Shown here: piece by piece, positions 35,880 to 45,158 of the stretch | Layout of the letters: every line of letters begins with the position of its first letter | Position numbering within the stretch: the first letter of the stretch is position 1 | Origin: Burkholderiales bacterium JOSHI_001 | GTDB lineage: Bacteria > Pseudomonadota > Gammaproteobacteria > Burkholderiales > Burkholderiaceae_C | DNA length: 64,000 nt | Reading direction: 5' to 3' | NCBI GenBank assembly: GCA_000244995.1 | Contig: CM001438.1 | Location: forward strand, 3,434,090 to 3,498,089 | Notes under the pieces: model-generated | The model's input: the letters and a program-made list of their open reading frames with translations, nothing else | What the model was told of the DNA's origin: nothing | Databases searched by the model: none | Translations under genes and position numbers: made by a program

Positions 35880-37494
35880 CCAGGCGCTTCTTCTTGTCGT
35901 CCTCGTACTCGCGGTAGTTGCCGGCGTAGAAGAACCACTGGCTGTCGCCTTCGCAGGCCAGGATGTGGGTGCAGATGCGGTCCAGGAACCAGCGGTCGTG
36001 GCTGATGACCATGGCCGAGCCGGCGAATTCCAGCAGGGCCTCTTCCAGCGCGCGCAGGGTTTCCACGTCCAGGTCGTTGGACGGTTCGTCCAGCATCAGC
36101 ACATTGCCGCCCTGGGCCAGGGTCTTGGCCAGGTGCAGGCGCCCGCGTTCACCGCCGGACAGGCTGCCGACCTGCTTTTGTTGGTCGTTGCCCTTGAAGT
36201 TGAAGCGGCCGATGTAGGCCCGGCTGGGCATGACGAACTTGCCGACGATGATGTTGTCCAGGCCGCCGGAGACGTCTTCCCACACCGTCTTTTCATTCGC
36301 CAGGCTGGCACGGCTCTGGTCCACGAACGCCAGGTGCGCGGTCTTGCCGATGGCGACCTCGCCGGAATCGGGCTTTTCCACGCCCTGGATCATGCGGAAC
36401 AGCGTGGACTTGCCCGCGCCGTTGGGGCCGATGATGCCGACGATGGCGCCCGCGGGCACCTTGAAGCTGAGGTTGTCCATCAGCAGGCGGTCACCAAAGC
36501 TCTTGGACACGCCCTTGAACTCGATCACCTCATTGCCCAGGCGCTCGGCCACGGGAATGAAGATCTCGTTCGTCTCGTTGCGCTTCTGGTAGTCCACATC
36601 GCTCAGTTCTTCGAAGCGGGCCAGGCGCGCCTTGCTCTTGGCCTGGCGGCCCTTGGCGTTGGAGCGAACCCACTTCAGTTCCTCCTTCATCGCCTTCATG
36701 CGCGCGTCTTCGGTCTTCTGTTCCTGCTCCAGGCGCTTTTCCTTCTGGTCCAGCCAGTCGGAGTAGTTGCCCTTCCACGGGATGCCGGCGCCGCGGTCCA
36801 GTTCCAGGATCCACTCGGCGGCGTTGTCCAGGAAGTAGCGGTCGTGGGTGATGGCCACCACGGTGCCGGGGAAGCGCTGCAGGAAATGCTCCAGCCATTC
36901 CACGCTTTCGGCGTCCAGGTGGTTGGTGGGCTCGTCCAGCAGCAGCATGTCGGGCTTGCTCAGCAGCAGGCGGCACAGCGCCACGCGGCGCTTTTCGCCG
37001 CCGGACAGCACGCCGATGGTGGCGTCCCAGGGCGGCAGGCGCAGCGCGTCGGCGGCCAGTTCCAGCTGCAGGTCGGTGTTTTCGCTGCCGGCCGCGGCGA
37101 TGACGGCTTCCAGTTCGGCCTGCTCGGCGGCCAGCTTGTCGAAGTCGGCGTTTTCTTCGGCGTACTCGGCGTACACCTCTTCCAGCCGCTTCTTGGCGGC
37201 CAGCACGCCGCCGATGCCCTCTTCCACCGCTTCGCGCACGGTCTGGTCGGGGTTGACCAGCGGCTCCTGCGGCAGGTACCCGATCTTCAGGCCGGGCATG
37301 GGCACGGCTTCGCCTTCGATGTCCTTGTCCACGCCGGCCATGATCTTCAGCAGCGTGGACTTGCCCGAGCCGTTCAGGCCCAGCACGCCGATCTTGGCGC
37401 CGGGGAAGAAGCTGAGGTTGATGTTCTTCAGGATCTGCCGCTTCGGCGGCACGATCTTGCCGACGCGGTTCATGGTAAAGACGTACTGGGCCAT
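35830..37494 (-). CDS. ettA: Energy-dependent translational throttle protein EttA (ABC-F)
   Basis: The 554-residue ABC-F ATPase binds the ribosomal E site and gates the first peptide bond by ATP level. Two ABC domains are seen: Walker A GLNGSGKST, signature LSGGEKRR and LLLDEPTNHLD in the first; GPNGAGKST, LSGGERGR and MLDEPSNDLD in the second. The charged interdomain linker (QKEKRLEQEQKTEDARM) is typical. Length is nearly that of the E. coli protein (555). No membrane segment. The ATG at 37494 gives the conserved MAQYVFTMNRVGK start. Confidence 0.97.
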   Translation of the reverse strand: MAQYVFTMNRVGKIVPPKRQILKNINLSFFPGAKIGVLGLNGSGKSTLLKIMAGVDKDIEGEAVPMPGLKIGYLPQEPLVNPDQTVREAVEEGIGGVLAAKKRLEEVYAEYAEENADFDKLAAEQAELEAVIAAAGSENTDLQLELAADALRLPPWDATIGVLSGGEKRRVALCRLLLSKPDMLLLDEPTNHLDAESVEWLEHFLQRFPGTVVAITHDRYFLDNAAEWILELDRGAGIPWKGNYSDWLDQKEKRLEQEQKTEDARMKAMKEELKWVRSNAKGRQAKSKARLARFEELSDVDYQKRNETNEIFIPVAERLGNEVIEFKGVSKSFGDRLLMDNLSFKVPAGAIVGIIGPNGAGKSTLFRMIQGVEKPDSGEVAIGKTAHLAFVDQSRASLANEKTVWEDVSGGLDNIIVGKFVMPSRAYIGRFNFKGNDQQKQVGSLSGGERGRLHLAKTLAQGGNVLMLDEPSNDLDVETLRALEEALLEFAGSAMVISHDRWFLDRICTHILACEGDSQWFFYAGNYREYEDDKKKRLGEEGAKPHRLRFKNIK

Positions 37495-37587
37495 GGCGGT
37501 GTGTGAAGCGGGTGGACGCCTTGTCAGGCAACCCGCCATTATCCCGGACAGCGGCCGGACCGCCCGAACAAGGCTTCAGGCGTGCCG

Positions 37588-40008
37588 CTACAGCGGCGCC
37601 ATCTGGGTCACCGGCATCGGCTGGGACGATGCCGGTCGCTGGCCCTTCGGCCACTGGGCCAGCAGCTTCGCCAGGTCGTCCACCGGCATGGGCCGGGCCG
37701 CCAGGTAGCCCTGCATGGCGTCACAGCCGGCGTGGTGCAGCACCTGCAACTGGGCCGGTTCTTCCACCCCTTCGGCGATGGTGCCCATGCCCAGCGTGTC
37801 GGCCAGCTGGATGATGGTGCGCACGATGGCGCGCGCGTCGCTGCGGTCGGTGAGCTCACGCACGAAGGCGCGGTCGATCTTCAAGGAATCAAAGGGGAAG
37901 CGGCGCAGGTAGGCCAAGGACGAGTAGCCGGTGCCGAAGTCGTCCAGCGCAATGCGCACGCCCAAAGCCTTCAGGCCGCGCAGGTTGGCCAGGGCCACGG
38001 CGTCGGCGTCCATGAAGAGGGACTCGGTCACCTCCACCTCCAGCCGCCTCGCCGGCAGGCCGGACGCGGCGAGGGCCTGCTGCACCTCGGCCACAAAGCC
38101 GGGCTGGGACAACTGCGCGGGGCTGACATTGACCGAGATGCCCACCCCCGGCAGGCGGCGCGCCGCCTCGCTGCAGGCCTGGCGCAGCACCCAGGCGCCC
38201 AGGTCGCAGATCAGGCCGCATTCTTCGGCAATGGGCACGAACTCGGCCGGCGACACCTGCCCCAGGCGTGGGTGCGGCCAGCGCAGCAGGGCTTCGGCGC
38301 CCTGCGGCTGCCAGGCGGCAATGCCGATCTGCGGCTGCCAATGCAGCAGGAAGTCGCCTTGGGCCAGCGCGCGGCGCAGCTCCTGTTCAATGGTCAGGCG
38401 GCGCCGGCTGCGTTCACCCAGCTGCGGCGCGAAGAACTCGAAGCGCCCGCGGCCGCCCTGCTTCACCGCGTACAGCGCCAGGTCGGCATTGCCCATCACC
38501 TCGTCCAGCGTGTGGCCGTGCTGCGGGATCATGGCGATGCCGATCGACAGGCCCACCACCACGCTGTGCCCGCCCACGTCGCAGGCCGGCTGCATGGCCA
38601 GCAGGATGCGCTGGGACAGCGCCGCGGCCTCGTCGGCATGGGCCAGGCCGTCCAGCACGATGGCGAACTCGTCGCCGCCCATGCGCGCCACCATGTCGCT
38701 GCGGCGCATCAGCGCCTTCAGGCGCGCGGCCACCTGCTGCAGCACGGCGTCGCCCACGCTGTGGCCGAGCGAGTCGTTGATGGTCTTGAAGTTGTCCACG
38801 TCCAGGCACAGCAGCGCACCCAGGCTGCCATCGCGGCCACAGGTCTGCAGCGCCTGCTGCAGGCGTTCCCGCAGGCGCACGCGGTTGGCCAGGCCGGTCA
38901 GCGCGTCGAAGTGGGCCAGGTGGTCCAGCCGGCGGCGGGTCTGGTGTTCGCTGGTCACGTCCGAGATCACGCCACGCCAGCCGGCGGTGCGACCGTCGTC
39001 GGTGAGCAGCGGCTTGGCGGTGAGCGACCACCAGCGCACCGCGCCGCGCACCTGCACCGCCAGCACCAGGTCGCGGAAAGGCTTGTCCAGCGCCAGCGCA
39101 CCGGCCAGCGTGGCGCCGGCATTGGGCATCACCGCGCGCAGGGGGTCCTCGGCCGGGGCCGGGCTGGAGTTCGCCCCGACGGGCACGGCGCCATGGGCCT
39201 GCAGCCAGTCCACCAGACGCTGGCTGGCCAGCAGAGTCGCGGGCTGGTCCAGCGCCGCGGCCAGACGTGCTGACACGTTCAGCAGCGCCCCGCTGCGGTC
39301 AATTTCCCACAGCAGGTCGGAGGAATGCTCCTCGAAGTCACGCAGCAGCAAGCCCACCAGTTGGCCCTGGCGCCGCACTTCGCGCTCGGACACCAGCCGC
39401 GCCGTGGCGGTCTGTGACGTGCTGCGCACGATCTGCACCAGCAGCCCCACATAGGCCAGCACCAGGGGCAGGGCCAGCGTCATCTCGCGCTGCGGCGCGG
39501 CCACCAGCGCCCACACCCCCCCTGTCATCAAGGTGATGACATAGGCAAAGGCCGCCATCGGCACGCAGGACATCAGGTAGGCCCCGGCGCAGGCCGAGCC
39601 GGTGACCACCAAGCCCACCAGCAGTTGCTGATGCGCCGTGGCGCCGGGAAACCACAGTGCCGCGAACAGGCCCCAGGCACCGCCCAGCACCGCGGCGTTG
39701 CGGGTCATGCGCCACATGGCACGCACCGAAGCCATGGTGCGCACGCTGCGCCGATGGCGCCACCAACTGTGCAGGCCGGCTCCTGCGATCAGCAGCATGG
39801 CCCCCAGCCACAGGTCCATGCCCAGCCCGCCCTGGTCAGCGCGCAGGGCCAGGTACAGCATCAGCGCATTCAGGGCCGTGGCCAGCATGGCCCAGGGTGA
39901 CAGCCCCAGGATGGAGCGCAGGTGCTGAGCGCGCACCTCGGCCGACGCGGCGTCGGGCGCGAAGTACACCCCGAACTCGCGCTGGGCGGCATGCCGCAGA
40001 CGCGACAT
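37588..40008 (-). CDS. Membrane-bound GGDEF-EAL protein (c-di-GMP turnover)
   Basis: The 806-residue protein has five or six hydrophobic segments (about 40-190), a PAS-like region (about 215-375), a GGDEF domain and an EAL domain. The GGDEF motif is intact (ARMGGDEFAIVL), with RxxD (RRSD) five residues before it, the inhibitory I-site pattern. The EAL domain keeps EALLRW and DDFGTGYSSL with the metal-binding Asp pair, so both activities are possible. The membrane part resembles other MHYE-like or unclassified sensors; ligand unknown. ATG 40008 begins the conserved-looking N-terminus; longer in-frame extension is unlikely. Confidence 0.92.
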   Translation of the reverse strand: MSRLRHAAQREFGVYFAPDAASAEVRAQHLRSILGLSPWAMLATALNALMLYLALRADQGGLGMDLWLGAMLLIAGAGLHSWWRHRRSVRTMASVRAMWRMTRNAAVLGGAWGLFAALWFPGATAHQQLLVGLVVTGSACAGAYLMSCVPMAAFAYVITLMTGGVWALVAAPQREMTLALPLVLAYVGLLVQIVRSTSQTATARLVSEREVRRQGQLVGLLLRDFEEHSSDLLWEIDRSGALLNVSARLAAALDQPATLLASQRLVDWLQAHGAVPVGANSSPAPAEDPLRAVMPNAGATLAGALALDKPFRDLVLAVQVRGAVRWWSLTAKPLLTDDGRTAGWRGVISDVTSEHQTRRRLDHLAHFDALTGLANRVRLRERLQQALQTCGRDGSLGALLCLDVDNFKTINDSLGHSVGDAVLQQVAARLKALMRRSDMVARMGGDEFAIVLDGLAHADEAAALSQRILLAMQPACDVGGHSVVVGLSIGIAMIPQHGHTLDEVMGNADLALYAVKQGGRGRFEFFAPQLGERSRRRLTIEQELRRALAQGDFLLHWQPQIGIAAWQPQGAEALLRWPHPRLGQVSPAEFVPIAEECGLICDLGAWVLRQACSEAARRLPGVGISVNVSPAQLSQPGFVAEVQQALAASGLPARRLEVEVTESLFMDADAVALANLRGLKALGVRIALDDFGTGYSSLAYLRRFPFDSLKIDRAFVRELTDRSDARAIVRTIIQLADTLGMGTIAEGVEEPAQLQVLHHAGCDAMQGYLAARPMPVDDLAKLLAQWPKGQRPASSQPMPVTQMAPL

Positions 40009-40348
40009 CGGGGTGGAGCCTGAAGGAGACACGGGAAAGCTTTGGGGGGCAAGCGCAGCGTTGTGCCCAACAGCCAGGCGGCTGGACGGCGGATCCGTCG
40101 TTTTCGGCCTGCACGGGCGAAACTTCAACCCGGCGCCCTGGCGCGCAGGCGCCATTCCCGTGTGCATTTCCCGCAGGTCGTGGCCAGGGCGGCAGCCGGG
40201 CCGGGTACACTGGCCTGGCCTTGCGCACTCCAGTCGTCGCAAGGCGGTCGCTTCCGACCCTGTCGACGACCCCGGCGCCTTCGACTGGTGCGTGCACTCA
40301 CCGTGTGCGACAGCAGGCTGCCTTCTGGCCCCCACACGGGCCCCTTGA
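40009..40348. other. 340-base non-coding divergent region upstream of rhlE
   Basis: This stretch separates the GGDEF-EAL gene and rhlE, which point away from each other. It holds a TACACT hexamer at 40205-40210 but no convincing -35, no riboswitch-like structure that I can recognise, and no credible small gene. RhlE-type helicase genes often have long leaders in this order, which would account for much of it. Confidence 0.4.
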
Positions 40349-41773
40349 ATGAACTTCACCGACCTGGGCTTGGCCGAGCCCATCCTGCGCGCTGTGCGCG
40401 AACAAGGCTACGACACCCCCACGCCCATCCAGGCCCAGGCCATTCCGGCCGTGCTGAACGGCGGCGACCTGCTGGCCGGCGCCCAGACCGGCACCGGCAA
40501 GACCGCCGGCTTCACCCTGCCCATGCTGCACCGGTTGAGCAGCGCCCCCACGCTGCGCGACGCGCGGGGCCGGGTGGCCATCCGCGCGCTCATCCTCACG
40601 CCCACGCGGGAACTGGCCGCGCAGGTGGAAGAAAGCGTTCGCACCTACGGCAAACACGTCAAGCTCAGCAGCATGGTGATGTTCGGCGGCGTGGGCATGG
40701 GGCCGCAAATTGACAAGCTGCGCCGCGGCGTGGACATCCTGGTGGCCACGCCTGGCCGCCTGCTGGACCACCACCAGCAGGGCACGCTGGACCTCTCCCA
40801 CGTGCAGATCTTCGTGCTGGACGAAGCCGACCGCATGCTGGACATGGGCTTCATCCATGACATCAAGAAGGTGCTGGCGGTGCTGCCGGCCAAGAAGCAG
40901 AGCCTGCTGTTTTCGGCCACCTTCAGCGACGAGATCAAGGCCCTGGCCGACCGGCTGCTGAACGCGCCGGCACTGATCGAGGTGGCGCGCCGCAACGCCA
41001 CCGCCGAGAACATCGCGCAGAAGCTGCACCCTGTGGGCCGCGAGCGCAAGAAGGAACTGCTGGCGCACCTGATCCGCGAAGGCGACTGGCACCAGGTGCT
41101 GGTGTTCACGCGCATGAAGCACGGCGCCAACCGCCTGGCCGAGTACCTGAACAAGGAAGGCATTGGCGCCATGGCCATCCATGGCAACAAGAGCCAGGGC
41201 GCGCGCACCAAGGCCCTGGCCGAGTTCAAGAGCGGTGACCTGCCCGTGCTGGTGGCCACCGACATCGCGGCACGTGGCATCGACATCGACCAGTTGCCCC
41301 ACGTGGTGAACTTCGAGCTGCCCAACGTGCCCGAAGACTATGTACACCGCATCGGCCGCACCGGCCGCGCCGGGGCCAACGGCGAGGCCATCTCGCTGGT
41401 GTGCCTGGACGAAGAGATCTTCCTGCGCGACATTGAAAAGTTGATCAAGCGCAGCATCCCGCGCGAAACCATCCCCGGCTTCGAGCCGCCGGCCCATGAA
41501 AAGGCCGAGCCCATCGTGCTGGGCCGCATGACCATCGGCATCGGCGGCACGCGCCGTGGCGGCGGCGGAGGTGGTGGTGGTGGACGCCCTGGTGGTGGTT
41601 CCCGCGGCGGCAACGGCGGCGGCGGCGGTGGCCAGCGCAACGGCGGTGGCGGTGGTGGCCAACGCGCCCCCGGCCCGCGCACCAGCGCCCCCGGGCCGAG
41701 CGGGGCCAAGCCGGCCCGCCCCGGCGGTGGTTCGCGCCCTTCGCAAGGACGCGGGGGCGGCCGCGGCCGCTGA
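40349..41773 (+). CDS. rhlE: DEAD-box ATP-dependent RNA helicase, RhlE type
   Basis: The 474-residue helicase has all motifs in order: Q motif [28 protein letters not shown] (VLDEADRML), SAT, ARGIDI and [10 protein letters not shown]. The first 380 residues are the two RecA domains. The tail from about 395 is glycine-rich with Arg/Asn ([11 protein letters not shown]-type runs), an RNA-binding, probably disordered extension. RhlE helicases remodel ribosome intermediates and assist RNA decay in the cold. Confidence 0.95.
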   Translation: MNFTDLGLAEPILRAVREQGYDTPTPIQAQAIPAVLNGGDLLAGAQTGTGKTAGFTLPMLHRLSSAPTLRDARGRVAIRALILTPTRELAAQVEESVRTYGKHVKLSSMVMFGGVGMGPQIDKLRRGVDILVATPGRLLDHHQQGTLDLSHVQIFVLDEADRMLDMGFIHDIKKVLAVLPAKKQSLLFSATFSDEIKALADRLLNAPALIEVARRNATAENIAQKLHPVGRERKKELLAHLIREGDWHQVLVFTRMKHGANRLAEYLNKEGIGAMAIHGNKSQGARTKALAEFKSGDLPVLVATDIAARGIDIDQLPHVVNFELPNVPEDYVHRIGRTGRAGANGEAISLVCLDEEIFLRDIEKLIKRSIPRETIPGFEPPAHEKAEPIVLGRMTIGIGGTRRGGGGGGGGGRPGGGSRGGNGGGGGGQRNGGGGGGQRAPGPRTSAPGPSGAKPARPGGGSRPSQGRGGGRGR

Positions 41774-41844
41774 CCTGCGCGACAGGGCTCGCGTTTGACC
41801 GCGGCCCCTGTCGGTGAGGGAGTTCAAGGCGCACACTGCGCCGC

Positions 41845-43200
41845 ATGGACATCCGATTTCTCGGCGGCGCCGACACCGTCACAGGTTCACGCCACCTGGT
41901 TCACATCGGCGGCCAGCGCATCCTGCTGGACTGCGGCATGTTCCAGGGCTTCAAGGTCCTGCGTGAGCGCAACTGGGACACCCACGACCTGCACCCAGAC
42001 GATGTCGATGCCGTGGTGCTGAGCCACGCCCACCTGGACCACAGCGGCTGGCTGCCGGTGCTGGTGGCGCGCGGTTACCGCGGGCCCATCTTCGCGTCCC
42101 CCGCCACCTGCGACCTGGCCGAGGTGCTGCTTCGCGATTCAGCGCACCTGCAGGAAGAGGACGCCCGGCGCGCCAACCGCTATGGCTACAGCCGGCACGA
42201 AAAGGCCCTGCCGCTGTACACCAGCGCCGATGCGCGGCGCGCGCTGTCCAAGCTGCAGTCCCTGCCCTTCGACCGACAGGCCACCATCGGCGAGGTGGCG
42301 GTGGCGCTCACCCCGGTGGGCCACCTGCTGGGCGCCAGCGCCGTCACGCTGACACACCGGAAAGAACAACTGGTGTTTTCGGGCGACCTCGGTCGCCAGA
42401 ACGACCTGCTGATGCCCGCGCCGCAAACCGTGCCGCGTGCCGATGTGTTGCTGGTCGAATCCACCTACGGCAACCGCCGCCACCCGCACGAAGATGGCGC
42501 CCAGCGCCTGGCCGGCACCATCCGCGACACCGTCCACCGCGGCGGCAGCGTGTTGCTGCCCGCCTTTGCGGTGGGCCGCGCGCAGGCGCTGCTGGTGGTG
42601 CTGCAGCGCCTGAAGCGCAGCGGCGCCATCCCCGCCGACCTGCCGGTGTTCCTGGACAGCCCCATGGCCATCCAGGCCACCGAGTTGTACCGCCACCACC
42701 AGAAGCTGCTGCGCATTCCAGCGGCTGAAGCGCGGGGCATGGCCGATGGCGTGCGCCTGGTCAGCACCGCGCAGCAGTCGGCGCGGCTGGCGCGCAGCCG
42801 CTATCCGGCGGTCATCATCTCGGCCAGCGGCATGGCCACCGGCGGGCGGGTGTTGCACCACCTGAAGGCCCTGCTGCCCGACGAACGCCACCACATCGTG
42901 TTCGCCGGCTTCCAGGTTGGCGGCAGCCGCGGCGCGAATCTGGTGGCCGGCGCGCGGGAGGTGAAGATCCACGGCGAATTCGTGCCGGTGCGCGCCGAGG
43001 TGTCCCACCTGGAAGGCCTCTCCGGGCACGCCGACGCCGACGAATTGATGGCTTGGCTGCGGGCGCTTCGCCAGCCACCGCGCCAGACGTTCGTGGTGCA
43101 CGGCGAGCCCGAAGCCAGCGACGCGCTGCGACGGCGCATCCAGGACGAACTGGGTTGGGCGGTGCGCGTGCCCCAGCACGGTCAAACGGTCCAGGTCTGA
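41845..43200 (+). CDS. MBL-fold beta-CASP RNA-processing exonuclease-like protein
   Basis: The 451-residue protein has the metallo-beta-lactamase motif SHAHLDHSG near residue 57, a GHLLGAS motif near 155, FSGDLG, then a beta-CASP domain (about 205-330) and the RMMBL C-terminal segment with LEGLSGHADADELM and FVVHGE. Relatives are CPSF-like RNA endo/exonucleases. CACACT at 41832-41837 ends seven bases before the ATG, matching the leaderless arrangement seen at other genes here. Confidence 0.92.
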   Translation: MDIRFLGGADTVTGSRHLVHIGGQRILLDCGMFQGFKVLRERNWDTHDLHPDDVDAVVLSHAHLDHSGWLPVLVARGYRGPIFASPATCDLAEVLLRDSAHLQEEDARRANRYGYSRHEKALPLYTSADARRALSKLQSLPFDRQATIGEVAVALTPVGHLLGASAVTLTHRKEQLVFSGDLGRQNDLLMPAPQTVPRADVLLVESTYGNRRHPHEDGAQRLAGTIRDTVHRGGSVLLPAFAVGRAQALLVVLQRLKRSGAIPADLPVFLDSPMAIQATELYRHHQKLLRIPAAEARGMADGVRLVSTAQQSARLARSRYPAVIISASGMATGGRVLHHLKALLPDERHHIVFAGFQVGGSRGANLVAGAREVKIHGEFVPVRAEVSHLEGLSGHADADELMAWLRALRQPPRQTFVVHGEPEASDALRRRIQDELGWAVRVPQHGQTVQV

Positions 43201-43359
43201 AAGACACACCTGTTCAAGCCAACGCACAAATCAAGCACCTCGAAGGCCTTGGCACAGGCTTTCCCGGCCCGCTACAGCACTTGCATTTGGACGCGGCTGC
43301 TCACAGCGTTGCGGCGCGAAGCGCGCTACGGTCAAGCCAAAGAGCTAGGAGTGAGCAAC

Positions 43360-43854
43360 GTGAGCATGAGCCTGCACACCGCGTGGCGCGGCAACGACCT
43401 GATGGTGATGCGCCAGGACCGTGAAGTGGACCGCATCCCCGCCAATGACATCCGCCGTGTCATCCTGGCCTACCGTGGCCACGGCGATTCTCCCGGCGAC
43501 CTGGCCTTCGCCCTGTTTGAACTGGCCGAAGAGACCGTCATCCTGCCAGCGCAAAGCGGCATCGGCGGACGCGTGCATTTCGAACGCCAGGCCTTCTGGA
43601 CCGAGCGCAACTGCATCTACTGGGTGGCCTTGTCCAAGGTGTCGCTGCCACGACAATTGCGACCCGGCCACTGGCTGCTGCGGCGCGACCGTCCTGGCCA
43701 TGTGCGGCTGGCGCACGAGCAACTGGCCGGCTTGATCGACGCTTGGCCGCTGGAAGGCCCGCAGACCTGGGACCAGCGCAAGTGGCAGCGCATTGCCCGC
43801 AGCCGGGCCCTGGCACCGCTGGTGCACCTGGACGAGGCCCGGGCCGGCCGCTGA
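43360..43854 (+). CDS. Uncharacterised 164-residue protein
   Basis: I do not recognise this protein. It is soluble, Arg- and Trp-rich in the C-terminal half, with no signal peptide, no membrane segment and no clear catalytic motif. A GTG at 43360 is preferred: AGGAG ends eight bases upstream. Alternatives are ATG 43366, GTG 43351 and TTG 43249. Base use matches its neighbours and the frame is clean, so it is probably a real gene. It ends before a bidirectional terminator. Confidence 0.65.
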   Translation: MSMSLHTAWRGNDLMVMRQDREVDRIPANDIRRVILAYRGHGDSPGDLAFALFELAEETVILPAQSGIGGRVHFERQAFWTERNCIYWVALSKVSLPRQLRPGHWLLRRDRPGHVRLAHEQLAGLIDAWPLEGPQTWDQRKWQRIARSRALAPLVHLDEARAGR

Positions 43855-43887
43855 GGCCAACGCGCGGCCCCAACCTTTCGCCCAAAG

Positions 43888-43914
43888 AAAAAACCCGGCC
43901 GAGGCCGGGTTTTT
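43888..43914. terminator. Bidirectional intrinsic terminator
   Basis: CCCGGCC, a two-base loop and GGCCGGG are flanked by six A on the left and five T on the right, between two convergent genes. Confidence 0.9.
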
Positions 43915-43940
43915 CATACAGGCAGAGCCTGTGTGGGTGC

Positions 43941-44159
43941 TTAGGCAGCCTTCTTGGCGTGCTTGGCGTGCTTCTTGGCCTTCTTGGCAGCCTTCTTGGC
44001 AACCGGAGCGGCAGCCTTTTCGGCGGCGGCCGGGGCAGCGGCAGCAGCCGGAGCGGCAGCAGCGGCCGGGGCGGCGGGCTTGGCGGCCGGGGCGGCGGCT
44101 TGAGCGAAGGAGCCGGTGGCGAAGGCGGCGGCGATCAGGGCGGCGAACAGCTTGTTCAT
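43941..44159 (-). CDS. Small exported Ala/Lys-rich protein
   Basis: The 72-residue product has a signal peptide (MNKLFAALIAAAFATGSFAQ, cleavage likely after SFA), then an Ala/Pro-rich stretch and a C-terminal basic tract of repeated KK, KHAK and AKKA units resembling a histone H1 tail. The mature peptide of about 52 residues would be very basic and disordered. Homologues with this pattern are frequent in Burkholderiales but have no known function; DNA, polyphosphate or envelope polyanion binding would fit its charge. Confidence 0.8.
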   Translation of the reverse strand: MNKLFAALIAAAFATGSFAQAAAPAAKPAAPAAAAAPAAAAAPAAAEKAAAPVAKKAAKKAKKHAKHAKKAA

Positions 44160-44243
44160 GACTATTTATCTTTCGAAAGATGGGTCGAGCACATGCTCGC
44201 ATGCCTCAACGCGGTGTCCATGGTGCTGGTTGACACGGCCGCA

Positions 44244-45113
44244 TCAGCGAAATTCGCCTTCGCGCACCCACTTGGTGGCCACCCATTTTTCACCCTCCAG
44301 CACCGGGGTGCCGGCATGCAAGGTCCGCGTCATGGGGTGCGCGCGGTCGTAACTGAAGAAGACCGCATTGCCCTTGAACGGCGCCACTTCCAGGCCCACG
44401 TCCGGGAATGCCGTGCCCCCGCCCCGGATGGGGTGGTTCAGGTACATCACCACGGTGCCCACGCGCTGGCCGCCACGCTTGAGGATGGTGGGCGTTCCGG
44501 GCTGCGCAGGGTCGAAGTAGTCGTGGTGGGCCTTGTACTCGGAACCCGGTCGGTAGCGCAGCACCTGCAGGCCTTCACCGTTTTCCACCGGCCAGTTCAC
44601 CAGCGCGGCAATGCGCTGTTCAATGGTGCGGCACAGGGGAAATTCACCGCGGTCGAAGAACATGCCGTCGCTGGTGCGCGCAGCATTCACCTCGCTGCCG
44701 CCACTGCCGTTGTGCACGGTTTCTGAACGGGCCAGGCGTGGCCGAGCCAAGTCGACCATGGCGTCGCATTCTTCGTCCGACAGCAGCCCGCCGAACACCA
44801 TGACACGCGGGTTGCGCATGGACAGGAGCACCCGCACCTCGCGGTCGTGGGCCTGCACCCGGGTCTGTCCAGGCGTCAGCACCGGCTCCGGCACGGGCAC
44901 CGCGGGCGGCAACGCGTCGCCCGCACGCTGTGCGGTGGCGCTGCGCTGGTCGGCCAGGTAGGTTTCCAGGGTTTGTTCCAGCGCGTCAACGGCCACATCC
45001 TCGGCCCAGCCGCTGGCGCGCATGGACGCCAGAACGTCTTCAGGGCGACAACCGGCGCGGGCCTGTTCAACGATCCACTGCCGCAATTCGGGGGTGATGG
45101 CCTGGGGGCTCAT
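44244..45113 (-). CDS. 2OG-Fe(II) oxygenase, prolyl 4-hydroxylase-like
   Basis: The 289-residue protein has an N-terminal helical part (about 1-85, with a UBA-like PELRQWIVEQARAGCRPEDV) and a C-terminal P4Hc domain. The iron ligands appear as the HxD in EYKAHHDYFD near 205 and the distal His in RTLHAGTPV, followed by a Lys in GEKWVATKWV that would bind 2-oxoglutarate. Such bacterial enzymes hydroxylate proline in proteins; the target is unknown. ATG 45113 was chosen over a TTG at 45131. Confidence 0.9.
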   Translation of the reverse strand: MSPQAITPELRQWIVEQARAGCRPEDVLASMRASGWAEDVAVDALEQTLETYLADQRSATAQRAGDALPPAVPVPEPVLTPGQTRVQAHDREVRVLLSMRNPRVMVFGGLLSDEECDAMVDLARPRLARSETVHNGSGGSEVNAARTSDGMFFDRGEFPLCRTIEQRIAALVNWPVENGEGLQVLRYRPGSEYKAHHDYFDPAQPGTPTILKRGGQRVGTVVMYLNHPIRGGGTAFPDVGLEVAPFKGNAVFFSYDRAHPMTRTLHAGTPVLEGEKWVATKWVREGEFR

Positions 45114-45158
45114 GCCTGAATTCTTGCGCAAGCGGGGGTGGACTTGCCTTATCCAATG

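Noticed and set aside
41565-41760. GGC/GGT-rich near-repeats at the 3' end of rhlE
   Set aside because: These encode the Gly/Arg-rich tail usual for RhlE helicases; not an independent repeat element.
43249-43359. Longer version of the unknown gene starting at TTG 43249
   Set aside because: The AAGG motif is only two bases from the TTG, and a GTG further in has AGGAG at proper spacing.
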